Shown piece by piece: positions 35,322 through 46,592 of a stretch of DNA of 64,000 nt. The notes below the pieces were generated by a model that worked only from the letters and a program-made list of their open reading frames with translations, did no database searches and had not been told where the DNA came from. The stretch is from the NCBI GenBank assembly GCA_033002965.1, contig JAURVB010003359.1:1-64000 (forward strand), given 5' to 3'. Source of the stretch: Piper betle. Its lineage: Eukaryota > Streptophyta > Magnoliopsida > Piperales > Piperaceae. Every line of letters begins with the position of its first letter. Position 1 is the stretch's first letter. The position numbers and the translations under genes were made by a program.

Positions 35322-35750
35322 ATGGGAGTCGATCAGAGTTGTGGGTTGGTGGAGCCTTGTGGGTCGATGGCGTCTTGCGCCGAGTTTGAGGTGAGCGGCG
35401 ACTCGGAATCGGCGGCGCCGGTGGAGGAAGGTGGCGGGTGGCTGGCCGGCCGCGGACGCGACGAGGATTGCGACGACGCGCAGTCGTGCAGCGGCGATTC
35501 GTGGGAGGGCAGGTTTGGGTTGTGCTGCGGTGGGAGCGTGGTGGAGGACGAGGTGATGGAGGTGGAGGAAGATGAGGGGGAAGGTTGGTGCTTGCAGATT
35601 GGTGGGGAGGGGGAGTTGGAAGAGGAAGAGGAGGATGGTGTTGTGGGTAGCGGCGAGAGGAGGAGGGATGGGAAGGAGCAGCAGAGGTTGGTGACCGAGG
35701 AGATGGAGGATCGGCTTTTCTGGGAGCGGTGCTTGGCCACCGGATATTGA
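35322..35750 (+). CDS. Small acidic protein of unknown function
   Basis: Intact 142-residue frame, GC-rich against AT-rich surroundings. The N-terminal third is Cys/Ser/Gly-rich. The middle has acidic runs (VMEVEEDEGEG, ELEEEEEDGVV) and a basic patch (GERRRDGKEQQR). It ends in EEMEDRLFWERCLATGY. To my recollection a C-terminus of the form EDRLFWE-C-A-GY is shared by small uncharacterised plant proteins, but I do not know a function. No signal peptide or membrane segment. An internal ATG at 35367 (MASCAEFEV) is an equally plausible start and would remove 15 residues. It lies ~160 bp ahead of the PPR pseudogene on the same strand. Confidence 0.65.
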   Translation: MGVDQSCGLVEPCGSMASCAEFEVSGDSESAAPVEEGGGWLAGRGRDEDCDDAQSCSGDSWEGRFGLCCGGSVVEDEVMEVEEDEGEGWCLQIGGEGELEEEEEDGVVGSGERRRDGKEQQRLVTEEMEDRLFWERCLATGY

Positions 35751-35912
35751 TTTCACCGAAAAGAGAAGAAAAAAATTCAATCTTTTTTCCTGGTGATACA
35801 ATTGTATTATTGTTCTTGAATCTTTGGTTTTTTCAACATTTTGTATAAATTATTATTGACTAAATTGAAAGATTGAATTTTTATTTTTTGATTTATTGAG
35901 TGTAAACTGTTC

Positions 35913-37948
35913 TTGAATCGTTGCTTTCTTCTTTCAGCATTTTCGATGTTGGTGATGATTGAAAATTTTTCACAATGGCATAAATATCTTATCGATATGA
36001 TTGAAAGAAAGAAATTTTTTCTTGTTCGTTTGATGTGGTTCCGGAGCCAGATGGGAGAGATTCTGCAATCACCATTGATGAGCTTGAAACAGCTACAGCT
36101 GGTTCATGCTCAATTTGTGGTGAAACAGCTACAGCTTGACTATGCTAGATCTGCCCAACCCGATCAAGCTTTTTCATTTTATGTGGATCATATGAGTGTT
36201 GTCCCTCCCAACAATTTCACCTTCCAATTCTTGCTCAAAGCTTTCTCCAAATCAAAGTCGATGGTCAGGTGTGTACGGGTTCATTCGGCCATGTTCAAGC
36301 ATGGTTTTGGGGAGTACATGTTCGTTCAGAATGCGGTTCTCCATTGCTATGTGGTATGTGGGACATTGGAGGAGGCTCGGAAGATGTTCGATGGTATGGA
36401 CCAACGAGACAGTCGTCGCGTTTATTTCTATGATTCATGGACATGTTGAATCTGGTGACATAATTTCGGCGTTGGAGCTCTTCTCCCAGGTGGGTGTGCC
36501 CAATGTTGTTACTTGGATTGCCATGGTTGTGGGATTTGCAAAGCAGGGGATTTGGATGAAGCAAGGAGGATTTTTATCAAATGCCAGAGAAGGATTTGGT
36601 TTCGTGGAATGTTGTCATATCCAGCCATGTGCAAAATCGGCGACCTGTCGACGCCTTGCATCTCTTTGGCCGATTCCAACGAGAGAATTTCCGTCCTAGT
36701 GCAGTTACTATTGCTACTGTGATATCAGCTTGTGCTAGTGTGGGAGCTTTGGATTCTGGGAAATGGGTGCATCTATACATTAGCAAGAACAGACTTAGAT
36801 TGGATCCTTTCCTTGGTTCTTCTCTTATTGATATGTATTCAAAATGTGGAGCAGCTAATCTAGCTTTAGAAGTTTTTGAGCAGTTAAATGAGAGGAATAC
36901 ATGTACATAGAATGCACTGCTCAATGGGTTGGCCATGAATGGCCATGCCAAGGAAACTCTGGAGTGGTTTGTTAAAATGAGACTCGACAGGAGGGTTATA
37001 CCAGATGAAGTTACATTTGTAGCAGTTCTTTTAGCCTGCAGTCATGGAGGGTTTGTAGAACAAGGGAAACTGCATTTTTACTGCACCATGAAGGAGTATG
37101 GAGGTTCCCTGTTGGTAGAGCATTATGCTTGTGTTGTTGATCTTCTTGGTAGGGCTGGACTAATCAAGGAAGCAGAGGAGATAATCAGGAGCATGAATAT
37201 TGAACCAGACATTGTTATCTGGAGGGCACTGCTTGGAGGCAGCAAGCTTCATAAAAATGTTGAGGTTGCAGAGAGAGTAGTCAAAAAAATGGAAGCAAGA
37301 AGCAGTGGAGACTATGTGCTTTCTTCAAACTTGAAATCTTCAATAGGTCGACAGGAAGATGCCGTGAAAGTAAGAAAAATGATGAAGGAGAGAGGAATCA
37401 AGAAAGTGCCCGAATGCGGTTCAATTGTCATTGACAACACAATCCATGAGCTCATCTCTGGAGATAGGTCTCACCCTCTGTACAATGAGATCACAGCCAA
37501 GCTTGAGGAGCTGATTAAGAAGATGGCCGATGATGGGTACTTGGCAGACACTTCAATGGTATTGTATGACATTGATGAAGAAGAGAAAGAGCAATCTCTT
37601 GGCCACCACAGTGAAAAACTAGCAATTTGTCTTGGCCTTATCAGCACTCCTCCACGATCAACGTTAAGAATTGTGAAAAATCTTTGGGTATGCAATGACT
37701 GTCACAATGTAACAAAATTCATATCAAAGATCTGCAACAGGGAACTTGTCGTTCGAGACAGGGTCAGATTCCATCACTTAAAGGATGGTATCTGTTCTTG
37801 TAATGACTATTGGTTGCAGAGATTGCCAAAATGGACGTACAGATCAAAAGTCTTTCATTGTTTCATCAACAGATCATCGCAAATGTTTCAACAGACTAAG
37901 TTGGAAACACTGCAGTCACTAGCAATCAATTGCAAGCAACCCTGTTAG
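35913..37948 (+). pseudogene. PPR protein, PLS class with E/E+ and DYW domains, disrupted
   Basis: Encodes a string of pentatricopeptide repeats (for example NAVLHCYVVCGTLEEARKMF, DLVSWNVVISSHVQNRRPVD, SLIDMYSKCGAANLALEVFE), then E/E+ regions and a DYW deaminase-like domain with HSEK (zinc/Glu box), CNDCH and a terminal CSCNDYW. Family members edit C to U in organelle RNAs. Damage: three frameshifts (about 36413, 36550, 36580), a TAG at 36908 in place of the conserved Trp of a TWNALL motif, and loss of the stop normally just after DYW, giving a 44-residue extension. From 36911 on, one 339-residue frame is open. Such genes usually lack introns, so splicing is unlikely to rescue it. Confidence 0.88.
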
Positions 37949-38049
37949 CAACCATATAACATTGAAGCCAGACGTTGTGTAAAAAGTTTGGCCATCTTGC
38001 AAGATGTGTAATTCCATTTGCAATTTCCTATTTCCAAAAATGAGTTGTG

Positions 38050-38105
38050 GGCATTGGTCCTAATCTAGGATCAGGCAATTACTAATGATAAAAGTTTTGA
38101 TGGTT
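38050..38105. repeat. Dispersed repeat, short copy C
   Basis: GCAATTACTAATGATAAAAG followed by TTTTGATGGTTGGATGTCCTT matches the centre of the repeats at 26497-26645 and 41156-41316. It follows the PPR pseudogene. Confidence 0.5.
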
Positions 38106-38142
38106 GGATGTCCTTGGCAGTATATGAGCATTGGCATAGCAG

Positions 38143-38147
<5 letters not shown>

Positions 38148-38175
<28 letters not shown>
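38148..38175. repeat. (TTA)n microsatellite
   Basis: About nine TTA units. Confidence 0.95.
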
Positions 38176-38177
<2 letters not shown>

Positions 38178-38376
38178 AACCTAAATTTATTAGTGTATTA
38201 GTGACTGTATTGATGTGGGGCAATTACCGGAGAACAATAGATGGATAAACGAAAACTTCCCAGAAAATTATGGGATCTTGATGTTGATCTACTCAAATAT
38301 GGCACATTGAGACTCTAGAAACGCGTATTTCAGGGATGTTAGGTTTGTAATAATAACTAATTTCTCATGATCAATC

Positions 38377-39206
38377 CATGATTGTACGAATCGGAATCGG
38401 AATCGGTTTTCCAGGGAGTCGGAGTCGGAATCAGGAATCGGTCTGAATCGGCCAAGAATCGGTTCAGTTGAATCGGTCTAAATTAATTTAATCGGTCATA
38501 TATAATAATTTGATAATTTATAATATAAATATATTAAAATTGGGTATTGATGTTATTTTGATATTATTCTGTGTATTATAGTTTCTGATATTTTTAAATA
38601 TTTTTTAAGATTTTTTTAAATTATTTAGAATTAATTATTATTTTTGACTCGAGTTAGACTCGAGTCAACTTTTAATTACGAGAATGCCACTCATTACCCC
38701 GCCGCCGCCGCCGCCCGGTCGGCGGCGAGTCTCGGCGGCGATGTCGGAGGATGTCGGCAGCCCGGTCGGACGAACAGTCGGCGGCCCGCAGCCGGCAGCG
38801 AGTCGGCGGCGATTCGTGCGTCACAGCCCGATTCGGTCCGGCCACACGTCGGCGGCGACGTTGCGATCGGTACGGTCGGCGGCGAGCCCGGAGTCGGGGA
38901 GCACGGCGGAGGGCGGAAACGGGGCGGCGGCGGGCGGAGGAGCGGCGGCGGCGTGGGGGAGCGGGTTTGATTTTAGGTTTTTAAAATCCAAATTACCATT
39001 TTACCCATGCTTAAATAATTTAATAAAAATCATACCTAGGATATTTTAGTAATTTCATAAAAAAACCGATTCCGATTCCGAGTTAAATCGGTCGGAATCG
39101 GCGAACTCGGCCGATTCGGGGCTGACCGAGTTGGCCCCGAAATCGGATCGGCGCGATGCCGACCCGATTTAAATCGGCACGGAATCGGCCGATTCGTGCA
39201 TTATGG
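38377..39206. mobile_element. hAT-like non-autonomous transposon with CpG-rich core
   Basis: Flanked by a perfect 8-bp duplication GATCAATC (38369-38376 and 39207-39214). Terminal inverted repeats are CATGATTGTACGAATCGG (left) and CCATAATGCACGAATCGG (right, read inward). Subterminal regions are packed with AATCGG and GATTCCG motifs. The central 38695-38970 is extremely GC- and CpG-rich (runs of GTCGGCGGCGA), quite unlike the flanks. It has open frames but no recognised protein. The 8-bp duplication supports the hAT superfamily. The core may be a captured gene fragment or an amplified repeat. Confidence 0.75.
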
Positions 39207-39832
39207 GATCAATCTGTTCCGAATTTCAGTCAGGAGAAAATTAAAGCAAAATTAATGATGTTACAACATCCATTTAAACTGCCAAAGGGCATTTCTAATG
39301 AGAACATAAATTGGTTAGATTAATCGTATATATTTGCAGTGAATATTATAAAAATGTGAACACAATGCTTCCTTCTATGATATGATATACCCATGTAGAG
39401 CCATGCAGTGAGTACTTCTTCGCCCCTTTTTCAAACTGTTTTAACTTTTTCAGGTTTGATAACCTCCACCCAACACTGATCACTGTTGTTGGCGCAAGTT
39501 CTATGATGCCTACATGAATCTTGGAAGTGCAAATGATGATAATAACAGTAAAAATCTTAGTTTTAATTTTTTGTACAAACTCACCAAGCAAATAGATCAC
39601 CGCTGTTAAGTGGAACGTTGAAAATAGAATGATAAACAGCTAAACAAAATAAATAAACTTATAAAAAGGATCATTTTTGTTATCGGCAAGCAACAAAAGC
39701 TCGATTTCAGGATCGACGTGCCCAAAACCCGCATCAGATACCCATGCAAATTGCCAATCAGCAGCCAATATATTATCCTTGCCTCCACAAAGTTTGATGA
39801 TCTTGCATCCTTCATGGGAGAGAGAGCCTTGT
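39207..39832. other. Probable 3' UTR side of NPL4
   Basis: Lies directly after the NPL4 stop on the minus strand. A frame overlapping the NPL4 end (39927-39640, reading IIKLCGGKDNILAADWQFAW) stays open beyond the stop. I do not recognise it and take it as UTR unless a transcript shows otherwise. Confidence 0.4.
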
Positions 39833-42800
39833 TCAGGTAGCATTAGCAAAAGACTCGATGAGTACCACATACCCTTCTGGAACAGGACTTTGAGCAAACA
39901 CACATTCAGCCAATGCAGACACGTCACTCACACCTAAAAACCCGGCCAGAAAAAGCAGCAAGTGGAAGTCGGATATCCGCTTTACAAATGGACGGTGCTT
40001 CATCCGATCCAGGTGGTTCTTCAAGTCCTTCGTCGTCACTGGAATATTCCTATTCTCGATGGGGAAACTGGTTGAAAGCAAACCCTGCATTTTTCGTCAC
40101 CATGGGATCAATTGTTAGATAAATGCCCTAACAAGAAAAGATTTGAAGACAATGTTGACGATTTACAGCTTCCTAGACATTCTTTTTTCAACCAAATGCT
40201 ATAATAAAATTTAAATCATTCATATAGTGTTCTTCAATTCAACACATATGCTCAAAAGCATATTTTATTTTTGAAGCAAACTACATTAGTTTTAATAGAC
40301 AGAGTTTAATTTGCATTCCTGTGATGACACGAAAATCAATAAAATCAAATAACAGTGAAAAGACCTAGCACATAAGTAATAATCTAACACCATGTGAGAC
40401 TACAAATTCTAGTTTATTTATCACAGTTAAACATATTCCACAATAACCAGAGCAAACATTTTCTGTTATCTAGGGTAACACTTAACACCTTTTGAACAAT
40501 CAAATATTATACTCCAGTCTAAGCATTATAAAAGATCTTGACCTGATTCATGATTAGAAGGGGCCAATAAGCAAGAACCTACCAAGCCTTCTCTGTCAGC
40601 TTTAAAATATTAATCAAGCCAGATTAAATATATATTTCCAGTCACATCTATCAAGTTCAATAGTAATAATCAAAACACAATTTCATTATCTGATTCCTAC
40701 TTCAATTATCTGACCCGCAACATGCCAAACTTAAGCCAAATGTCCATTGGCATGTAGAGAAATTAGTAGACTGTGAAAAGAGGATTTTAAGGGATACAGT
40801 ATGACCAGTTACTACTAGTCCTATAAACACATAACCAGAAACTCCTCCATTAGATATTTAAAGAAGCCATGAGGACAAAACATTCAATGCACAAGCAGAA
40901 GTAAAAATTGACAAGCAACAGCAGGCTAGTTATAAATATATTGTACAAGCGTTGGACCACAAACACAATTCTCAAAAGAATGGATGCCTTCAAGAATGAT
41001 AGAAAACAAATAACACCATCATGGATGCTCAGATAGAAATTCAAATAGGGAAAGAACACAAAGAAAACATTGATATGCTAGATCTTATTACAGTTCAGCA
41101 TAAGGTAGCACCCAAGGGCTTGGAGAAGAAGTATGATGTACACACAATCTTCTTCTTCGTCTTCTTCCACCTGGTACCCAAAGGGTGTCGGGGGCATAAA
41201 CCCTAAACTAAGAATCCATGCAATTACAAACGGCAAAATTTTTGATGGCCGGATGCTCTTCTTAACACCAACCCTCCTCCTTTATCTGGACTTGGGACTA
41301 GCAATGCAAGAGGATTGGAAGAGTTTACACACAACGGATTTATTACAAGTTAGAAACCAATCAGCGAAGAATGCTGTTCGAGAAAATTTTGAGCTGACAA
41401 GCTTTAAAGTGCTGTATTTATAAATTTACGTAATTTCGATCAACTTTATCTTCCAAATCAATCACATTTACAAAAGTCATCCAATTATAATTCATTACTG
41501 TCAACTGACCCACTAAAAAATCTTTATATCAAACTAATTACTGAGTAGAGTCCTACAAACATATTACCAGTAAGTCTTAACTCATACATCACTGCAATGC
41601 TTCCACCTAGCACTTCAGTTTCAAATAAGCATCTAAGCTTAAGTTTAACCCATACCTAAGTTTAAGTAAGATCTAACATAAAGGGGTCAAGATCTAATTG
41701 GTAATGTTTTCTTTCTACAACTACATTCTGAACAGCAAACATTACCGGCTACAGTCAGATGTATCTAATATAATCACGAGATGGCACACAACTAGATAAA
41801 TCAAACTACAGACAACTTAGTGAGGAAGAACGACAGAAAAAAGAACATGGCACATGACAATGATCTGTATATCTGAACTAAATACAAACTTTTGTTCTCT
41901 AAATTTGCTAAGTGCTGACAAAAATTGCAACATAACTGTGGAACAAAAGACTCACGCCATCCACTGTAGCAAGGGTTTCAAAACTTGACTCCCATTGAAT
42001 GTGTACAAGTTAGCAACAAGCCCCAAACCCTAACCCACCATACATCTCTGCAAGGCTTCTTTCTTGCACCACAATTTCAATGAACTTCTAGGGTAACCCA
42101 TATCTAATGTTTTGAAACATCTAATGGTGAGATCACCAACTAATTAGTAACGTCTTTTCTACTAGAATTTCACCAATACCTAAGATTAAGAAACATCTAA
42201 TGATAAGGTCTCCATCTAATTGACAAAGTCTTCTTCTCCTCCAATTACCAGCTACAGTCGGACTGATCTAACATCATGAAATAGCATACAGAAAAAGCAA
42301 ACCCAAACATCAAATGACAAGGTCACCTACTCTTCTTCAGTTTCTTTTGAACATCAAGACTTATCAGATACAGTTAAGACGTACATATTATCATAAAATA
42401 ACACACAACAAGAGCAATCCCAAACATCTAATGATAAGGTCACCATCAAATTGGGTAATTTCTTCTCTTCTCCAGTTTCTTTTGAAACATCAAGAATTAA
42501 CAGATACAATTAGACGCATCTAATCGCACAAAATAGTACTCAACAAGAGCAAACCCAAACTAAAAAAGACAACTTTTTTGACATAGATTGAAACAAACAA
42601 AAAAAGAAACAAAATTTGAACACATATAGATAAATAAATACCTGGTGATCCATGATTTTGACAACAACGAGGAAGAAATCGTTGTCGACCTCCCTGGTAT
42701 CCTTCACCCCAACCACCACATCCTTCTTCAACTTCGACAGCTTGGGATCTAAACCCTCCAACCCCTCCGTCTCGAACCAATCCTCCTTGAACAGCCGGAC

Positions 42801-43624
42801 GCACACGTCGCTCATCTGGAACGCCTCAAAGTGCACGTCGGCGCCGCCGTCCTCGTTCACCTCGAGCTTCACCACCGCCGTCACCCACTCCGCCAGCCCA
42901 CTCTCGGCGTGCAGGCCGGCAGCCTGGATCACCTCCAGGTTGGACAGCGTGCAGTCGTCCCGGCTCTGCCCCACGGCCTGCGTGAAGATGAACCCGACCC
43001 GCCGCATCCCGAGCCCGGCGGCGATGGCGTCGACGAGCCGCTCCTCGTTGGGGTCGCGGAGGAGGAGGAGCGACGACTCTGTCCCCTGCTGCGGCGGCTC
43101 GTAGATGAAGTCGACAGCGACGCCGGCGTCGGAGACGGCGCCGTAGAGGAAGCCACCGCGCTTGACCGCGAAGGCGAGCCCGTCGGCGACGAAGAGCTGG
43201 AAGGCGTTGGCGGCGTCGCGGTCGAAGGAAACGGCGGCGCAGCGGGGGACATCCTGACGGCCGACCCGGACCTGCTTGGCGATGAGGTCGTCCATGGTCA
43301 TCTTGCGGCCGAAGGAGCCAGCGGGGGTGAGGGGGTCGCGCCGGGGACGGAACGGAGGCCGTCGTAGGCGAGGTAGACGATGGAGCCGTGGGAGAGGCCG
43401 AGGGCGGCGAGGGTGGCGGCGGGGTCGGCGGCGCGGCTGCGGAGGTCGTCGGGGGTCTTGGCGAGGAGCAGGTTACGGTCGGTGGAGATGGTTTGGGAGG
43501 CGACGGGGACGTTGAGGTGGGTCTCGATCAGGGCGGCGAGCTCGCCGACGGTGGTCGCCGGGCCGTCAGCCACCTGTACCCGTTCGAGCCCGTCGCGGCT
43601 GCGGACCCTGATCATCATCGCCAT
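39833..43624 (-). CDS. NPL4: NPL4-like protein, CDC48 cofactor (exon 1 carries one frameshift)
   Basis: Two exons: 43624-42642 (donor CAG|GTATTT) and 40084-39833 (acceptor ATGCAG). The start MAMMIRVRSRDGLERV opens a ubiquitin-like N-terminal domain. The MPN-like NPL4 core follows (KMTMDDLIAKQVRVGRQDVP, CAAVSFDRDAANAFQ, FAVKRGGFLYGAVSD, VDFIYEPPQQG, VKLEVNEDGGADVHFEAFQM). Exon 2 reads STSFPIENRNIPVTTKDLKN to LIESFANAT. NPL4 with UFD1 recruits the CDC48/p97 ATPase to ubiquitinated substrates. Compared with the paralogous copy at 13.6 kb, exon 1 lacks one base in a C-rich stretch (about 43320-43340), so the frame shifts between SVPGA and GSFGRKM. With that base counted, the length is about 411 residues, as in plant homologues. 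Everything else is intact, so the gap may be a sequencing error. Intron 1 is ~2.56 kb. Confidence 0.85.
41156..41316. repeat. Dispersed repeat, copy B
   Basis: ACCCAAAGGGTGTCGG...TAAACCCTAAACTAAGAATCC...GGCCGGATGCTCTTCTT, similar to copy A in the carrier pseudogene. Lies within NPL4 intron 1, just before the part of the intron shared with 12 kb. Confidence 0.7.
41353..43557. repeat. Donor-like segment of the NPL4 segmental duplication
   Basis: Sequence from CCAATCAGCGAAGAATGC through exon 1 is paralogous to 12046-13713 plus 16150-16213 (without the TRIM). Identity is high but clearly below 100% by eye, with many small indels in the intron. This copy keeps the exon intact and the splice donor, so it is likely closest to the parent. 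Confidence 0.9.
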
Positions 43625-43718
43625 CTTCGCCGGCGTCGTCGTGGCCGGAGAATTGGTCCGGCTAGGAGAGGAGGACTTGTTTGGTGCAGTTTGGAGAGTT
43701 GGGGGAGAAAAGAGGCGA

Positions 43719-43728
43719 ATATATAATG
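43719..43728 (-). promoter_or_regulatory. Probable TATA box of NPL4
   Basis: ATTATATATT on the minus strand, about 95 bp upstream of the NPL4 start codon, followed by a CT-rich leader (CGCCTCTTTTCTCCCC). Confidence 0.5.
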
Positions 43729-43791
43729 GGGTGTTCGTCAAGCGACTGCTACTCCAACTCCAACTCCGCTTTCAACCGTCTTCATCGTCTT

Positions 43792-43838
43792 GTATATATA
43801 TGTGTATGTATATATATATATATATATATTATTATTAT

Positions 43839-43906
<68 letters not shown>

Positions 43907-43934
43907 TATATTATTATATATTATTATTATTATA

Positions 43935-43998
<64 letters not shown>
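43792..43998. repeat. Compound (TA)n/(TTA)n microsatellite upstream of NPL4
   Basis: About 207 bp of alternating TA and TTA/ATT tracts; the last TTA run has about 19 units. It starts roughly 65 bp upstream of the putative TATA box, so length changes could alter promoter spacing. Confidence 0.97.
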
Positions 43999-45639
43999 TG
44001 GAGATTTCTGTAATAATATACAAGTATACCTATAATAATTATAGAGAAAAAAGAAAAAAATGCATTTTTTTTCTTTTATTTTCTTGTTATGAATCATCTT
44101 TCTTAATTCTGTCTCCACAATAACTATAAGGGCCTTACTATTTACTTAATTTATAATTTTATTATTATTTTTATAATTAATAATCTATTATAATATAATT
44201 TTATTCAAATTAAGAATTTTTGAAAAAATAGTAAATTTTATCGTTATTATTATAATCATATTGCCCAATCAAAAATTAAAAATTGTTACTTAATCATGAA
44301 TACTTAATTTGATATTTTTACATACTTTGAAATTGCTATTTATTTATTTATTGTTCATTTATTATTAAAAATTACTTGGAATATAATTTTATCCAAATTA
44401 AAAATCTTTAAAAGTAATAAATTCCAGTTAGTCAATAAAACTATAATTGAATTACAATTTTTTACTTATTAATACTGACCTATTAAGTTTATAACTTATC
44501 TTCAATATATATTTAAAATTATTTTTGATATTTGTATAAATTATTACCAACTAAAAACATATAATTTTTTGTTTAAGTTAAATACATATTTATTGTTTTA
44601 TGTAAAAATAAATTAATAATATTTTTAGAGTTAATTTTATATGTTATTAATATATTTTATTATTAAGTTTCAAAATGTGCTCAGCACATCAACTTTTTAC
44701 GTAATTACCTTTTATAGCCCAAAATATTTTAATTTTATCTTGTTTTCTTTATATGAAAATATTAATAACAGATTGGGAGAATTTTAACTTTGGTTAAAAT
44801 TTGTTACAGGCTTTGTGCAATTTATTGTGTGTTTCTTTTTAACTAGAATTTGCTACTTGTCTTTTATTATTTTGAAATTTTATCTTCAATTTATTAAAAA
44901 CATTATTAATATTTAACATTAATAATAGCATTGAGGAATCTAATTACATAACAACAAAAAATATAAGCATAAATCAAATATCTTTCTGTTCTTATATGAT
45001 ATGCTCTACAAGTGAATACACTATAACACATAATTTATTAATATAAATAAATAAAATCATTTTTTAATTTGGTATCATCACATGTTCTCTACCTATTTTA
45101 TAATATTATCCTTTATTTTTATTCGGGCTTAAAATTTCCTCTCTTGTGATCATACTTCACTTCAAATTGAGGATTGCCTAAAGATCGTTGGAACCAAAAG
45201 TGCCCTTTTTGTGCAAAGAAACTGTACGAGTAAAATAAATAAAAATAAAAATACTGATGAATAAATACCCGAAGTTTTTTTATATGGTTTTTTAGAGTTC
45301 AAATTGAACCATATGTTTAGTTAACAGTGTCTTCATAACCAAAAATTTATTATTTTCCTTAATTTTTATATTTTACACAAAATAATTTTTTGTTACCTTT
45401 AAATAAATTTACCTTTGAGCCTTAGTTAATCCCTTTATCGTCTTTAAATATTTAAAATAATTTCCACTAATGCCTCCGGAATGCCAAAAAATTAAGGTCT
45501 CAGTCTAAGGTTTCGAAGACTTTCAAATTATTTTTCAAAGTGATAATAAATTAAATTAAATTATTTTAAGTTGGTTTAAAAAAAAATTAGACCTGGCGTA
45601 CGTAGGTTTTTTATGGCTATAATTGGCACATGATACACC
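43999..45639. other. AT-rich intergenic DNA
   Basis: No coding frame, repeat ends or RNA genes recognised. Confidence 0.6.
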
Positions 45640-46155
45640 GGTTCAAAATCCGGGTCTTGGCAAGTACGTTGTGGAACCATAGGGCAATGAAGCTGGTTGA
45701 GGATCTGGCCAAGACTCGCGGATGTGATCAAAGCAAATGGGTTAGATGAACCAAACTACGGTAGTGGTGCAATACCGCGTTTGAGGCTCAAGCGATGGCA
45801 ACGAGGTTAGATGGCCTAAAACGGTGGTCTTGGATCGATGAAGCTTCTAGTGGTGCTGATGGCAAGAGATGCTTCCGTCCGGCGGTAATGGCGGTGGTGG
45901 AAAGTTCCGGTGAAACTGCTTTTGTTCGGGATCTATCACCATTTTTTGGGGATGGTGGCGGCTCATTGCAGCGGCATTCAACTTGGGTTTATTCCTGGCA
46001 GTGAGGTGAACCTTTTGACTTCAGCGTCGTTGGCGGCTATGGCCTGGATCGCCAAGATAGAGGTCGGAAAGTTGGTGGCGTGCTGTTGTTGTTCTTTTTC
46101 GGTGGGCCTCTTTTGGGCTATTGTCCAGCAACGGCGGGCTTCTCCGATGACAATG
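45640..46155. other. GC-richer target region of the gypsy insertion, left part
   Basis: Protein-like but unrecognised sequence, continuous with 51379-52080 once the retrotransposon is set aside. It could be a broken gene or part of an older non-coding element. Confidence 0.35.
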
Positions 46156-46505
46156 TGGAAGGATCTGGCTCGCTGGGACTGAGAACCAGCTCCTTTCCCT
46201 TGCCTTGTTGCTTCTGATGTCTTGATGGCGCCATGGAACAGATCGCACAATTCAAGAACAGAGCAAAAACAGAGCAATTCGAAAGGATTGCAGGAATTCA
46301 GATTGTTAGGACAAAAGAAGAACGAAGACAAACAGCAAGAGCAGTTGCTTCCTCTCCAAGACAATTCAATTCATAGATTCTCAAAAGATACATCGTCATT
46401 CCATTTCCCTCCTTTTATACACATTCAAACATGTGAAATTACAATACTACCCTTGACACCCTTAACTAACAAAACTACCTTACAATGTTCAATTAATTCG
46501 TTCCA
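46156..46505 (-). repeat. 3' LTR of the gypsy element
   Basis: 350 bp, no difference from the 5' LTR found by eye. Confidence 0.95.
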
Positions 46506-46592
46506 AATCCTCCCTCCAACAAAAAACCTTGTCCTCAAGGTTGATCCAATTCTTCATTTGCATTATTTTCCTACCTGAATTTTTCAGACAGA

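Noticed and set aside
35333..35801. Long Pro/Ser/His-rich open frames on the minus strand
   Set aside because: They mirror the acidic plus-strand gene at 35322-35750 (Glu/Gly codons read backwards) and have no recognisable motif of their own.
39640..39927. Possible C-terminal extension of NPL4 in another frame
   Set aside because: The NPL4 frame ends normally at ESFANAT with family-like length; the overlapping frame has no recognised similarity.
42652..43515. Several long plus-strand open frames over NPL4 exon 1
   Set aside because: Shadows caused by the high GC and lack of stops; only the minus strand gives the NPL4 protein.
43681..44118. Plus-strand frames coding long Tyr/Ile/Leu or Asn runs
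   Set aside because: They are translations of the TA/TTA microsatellite.
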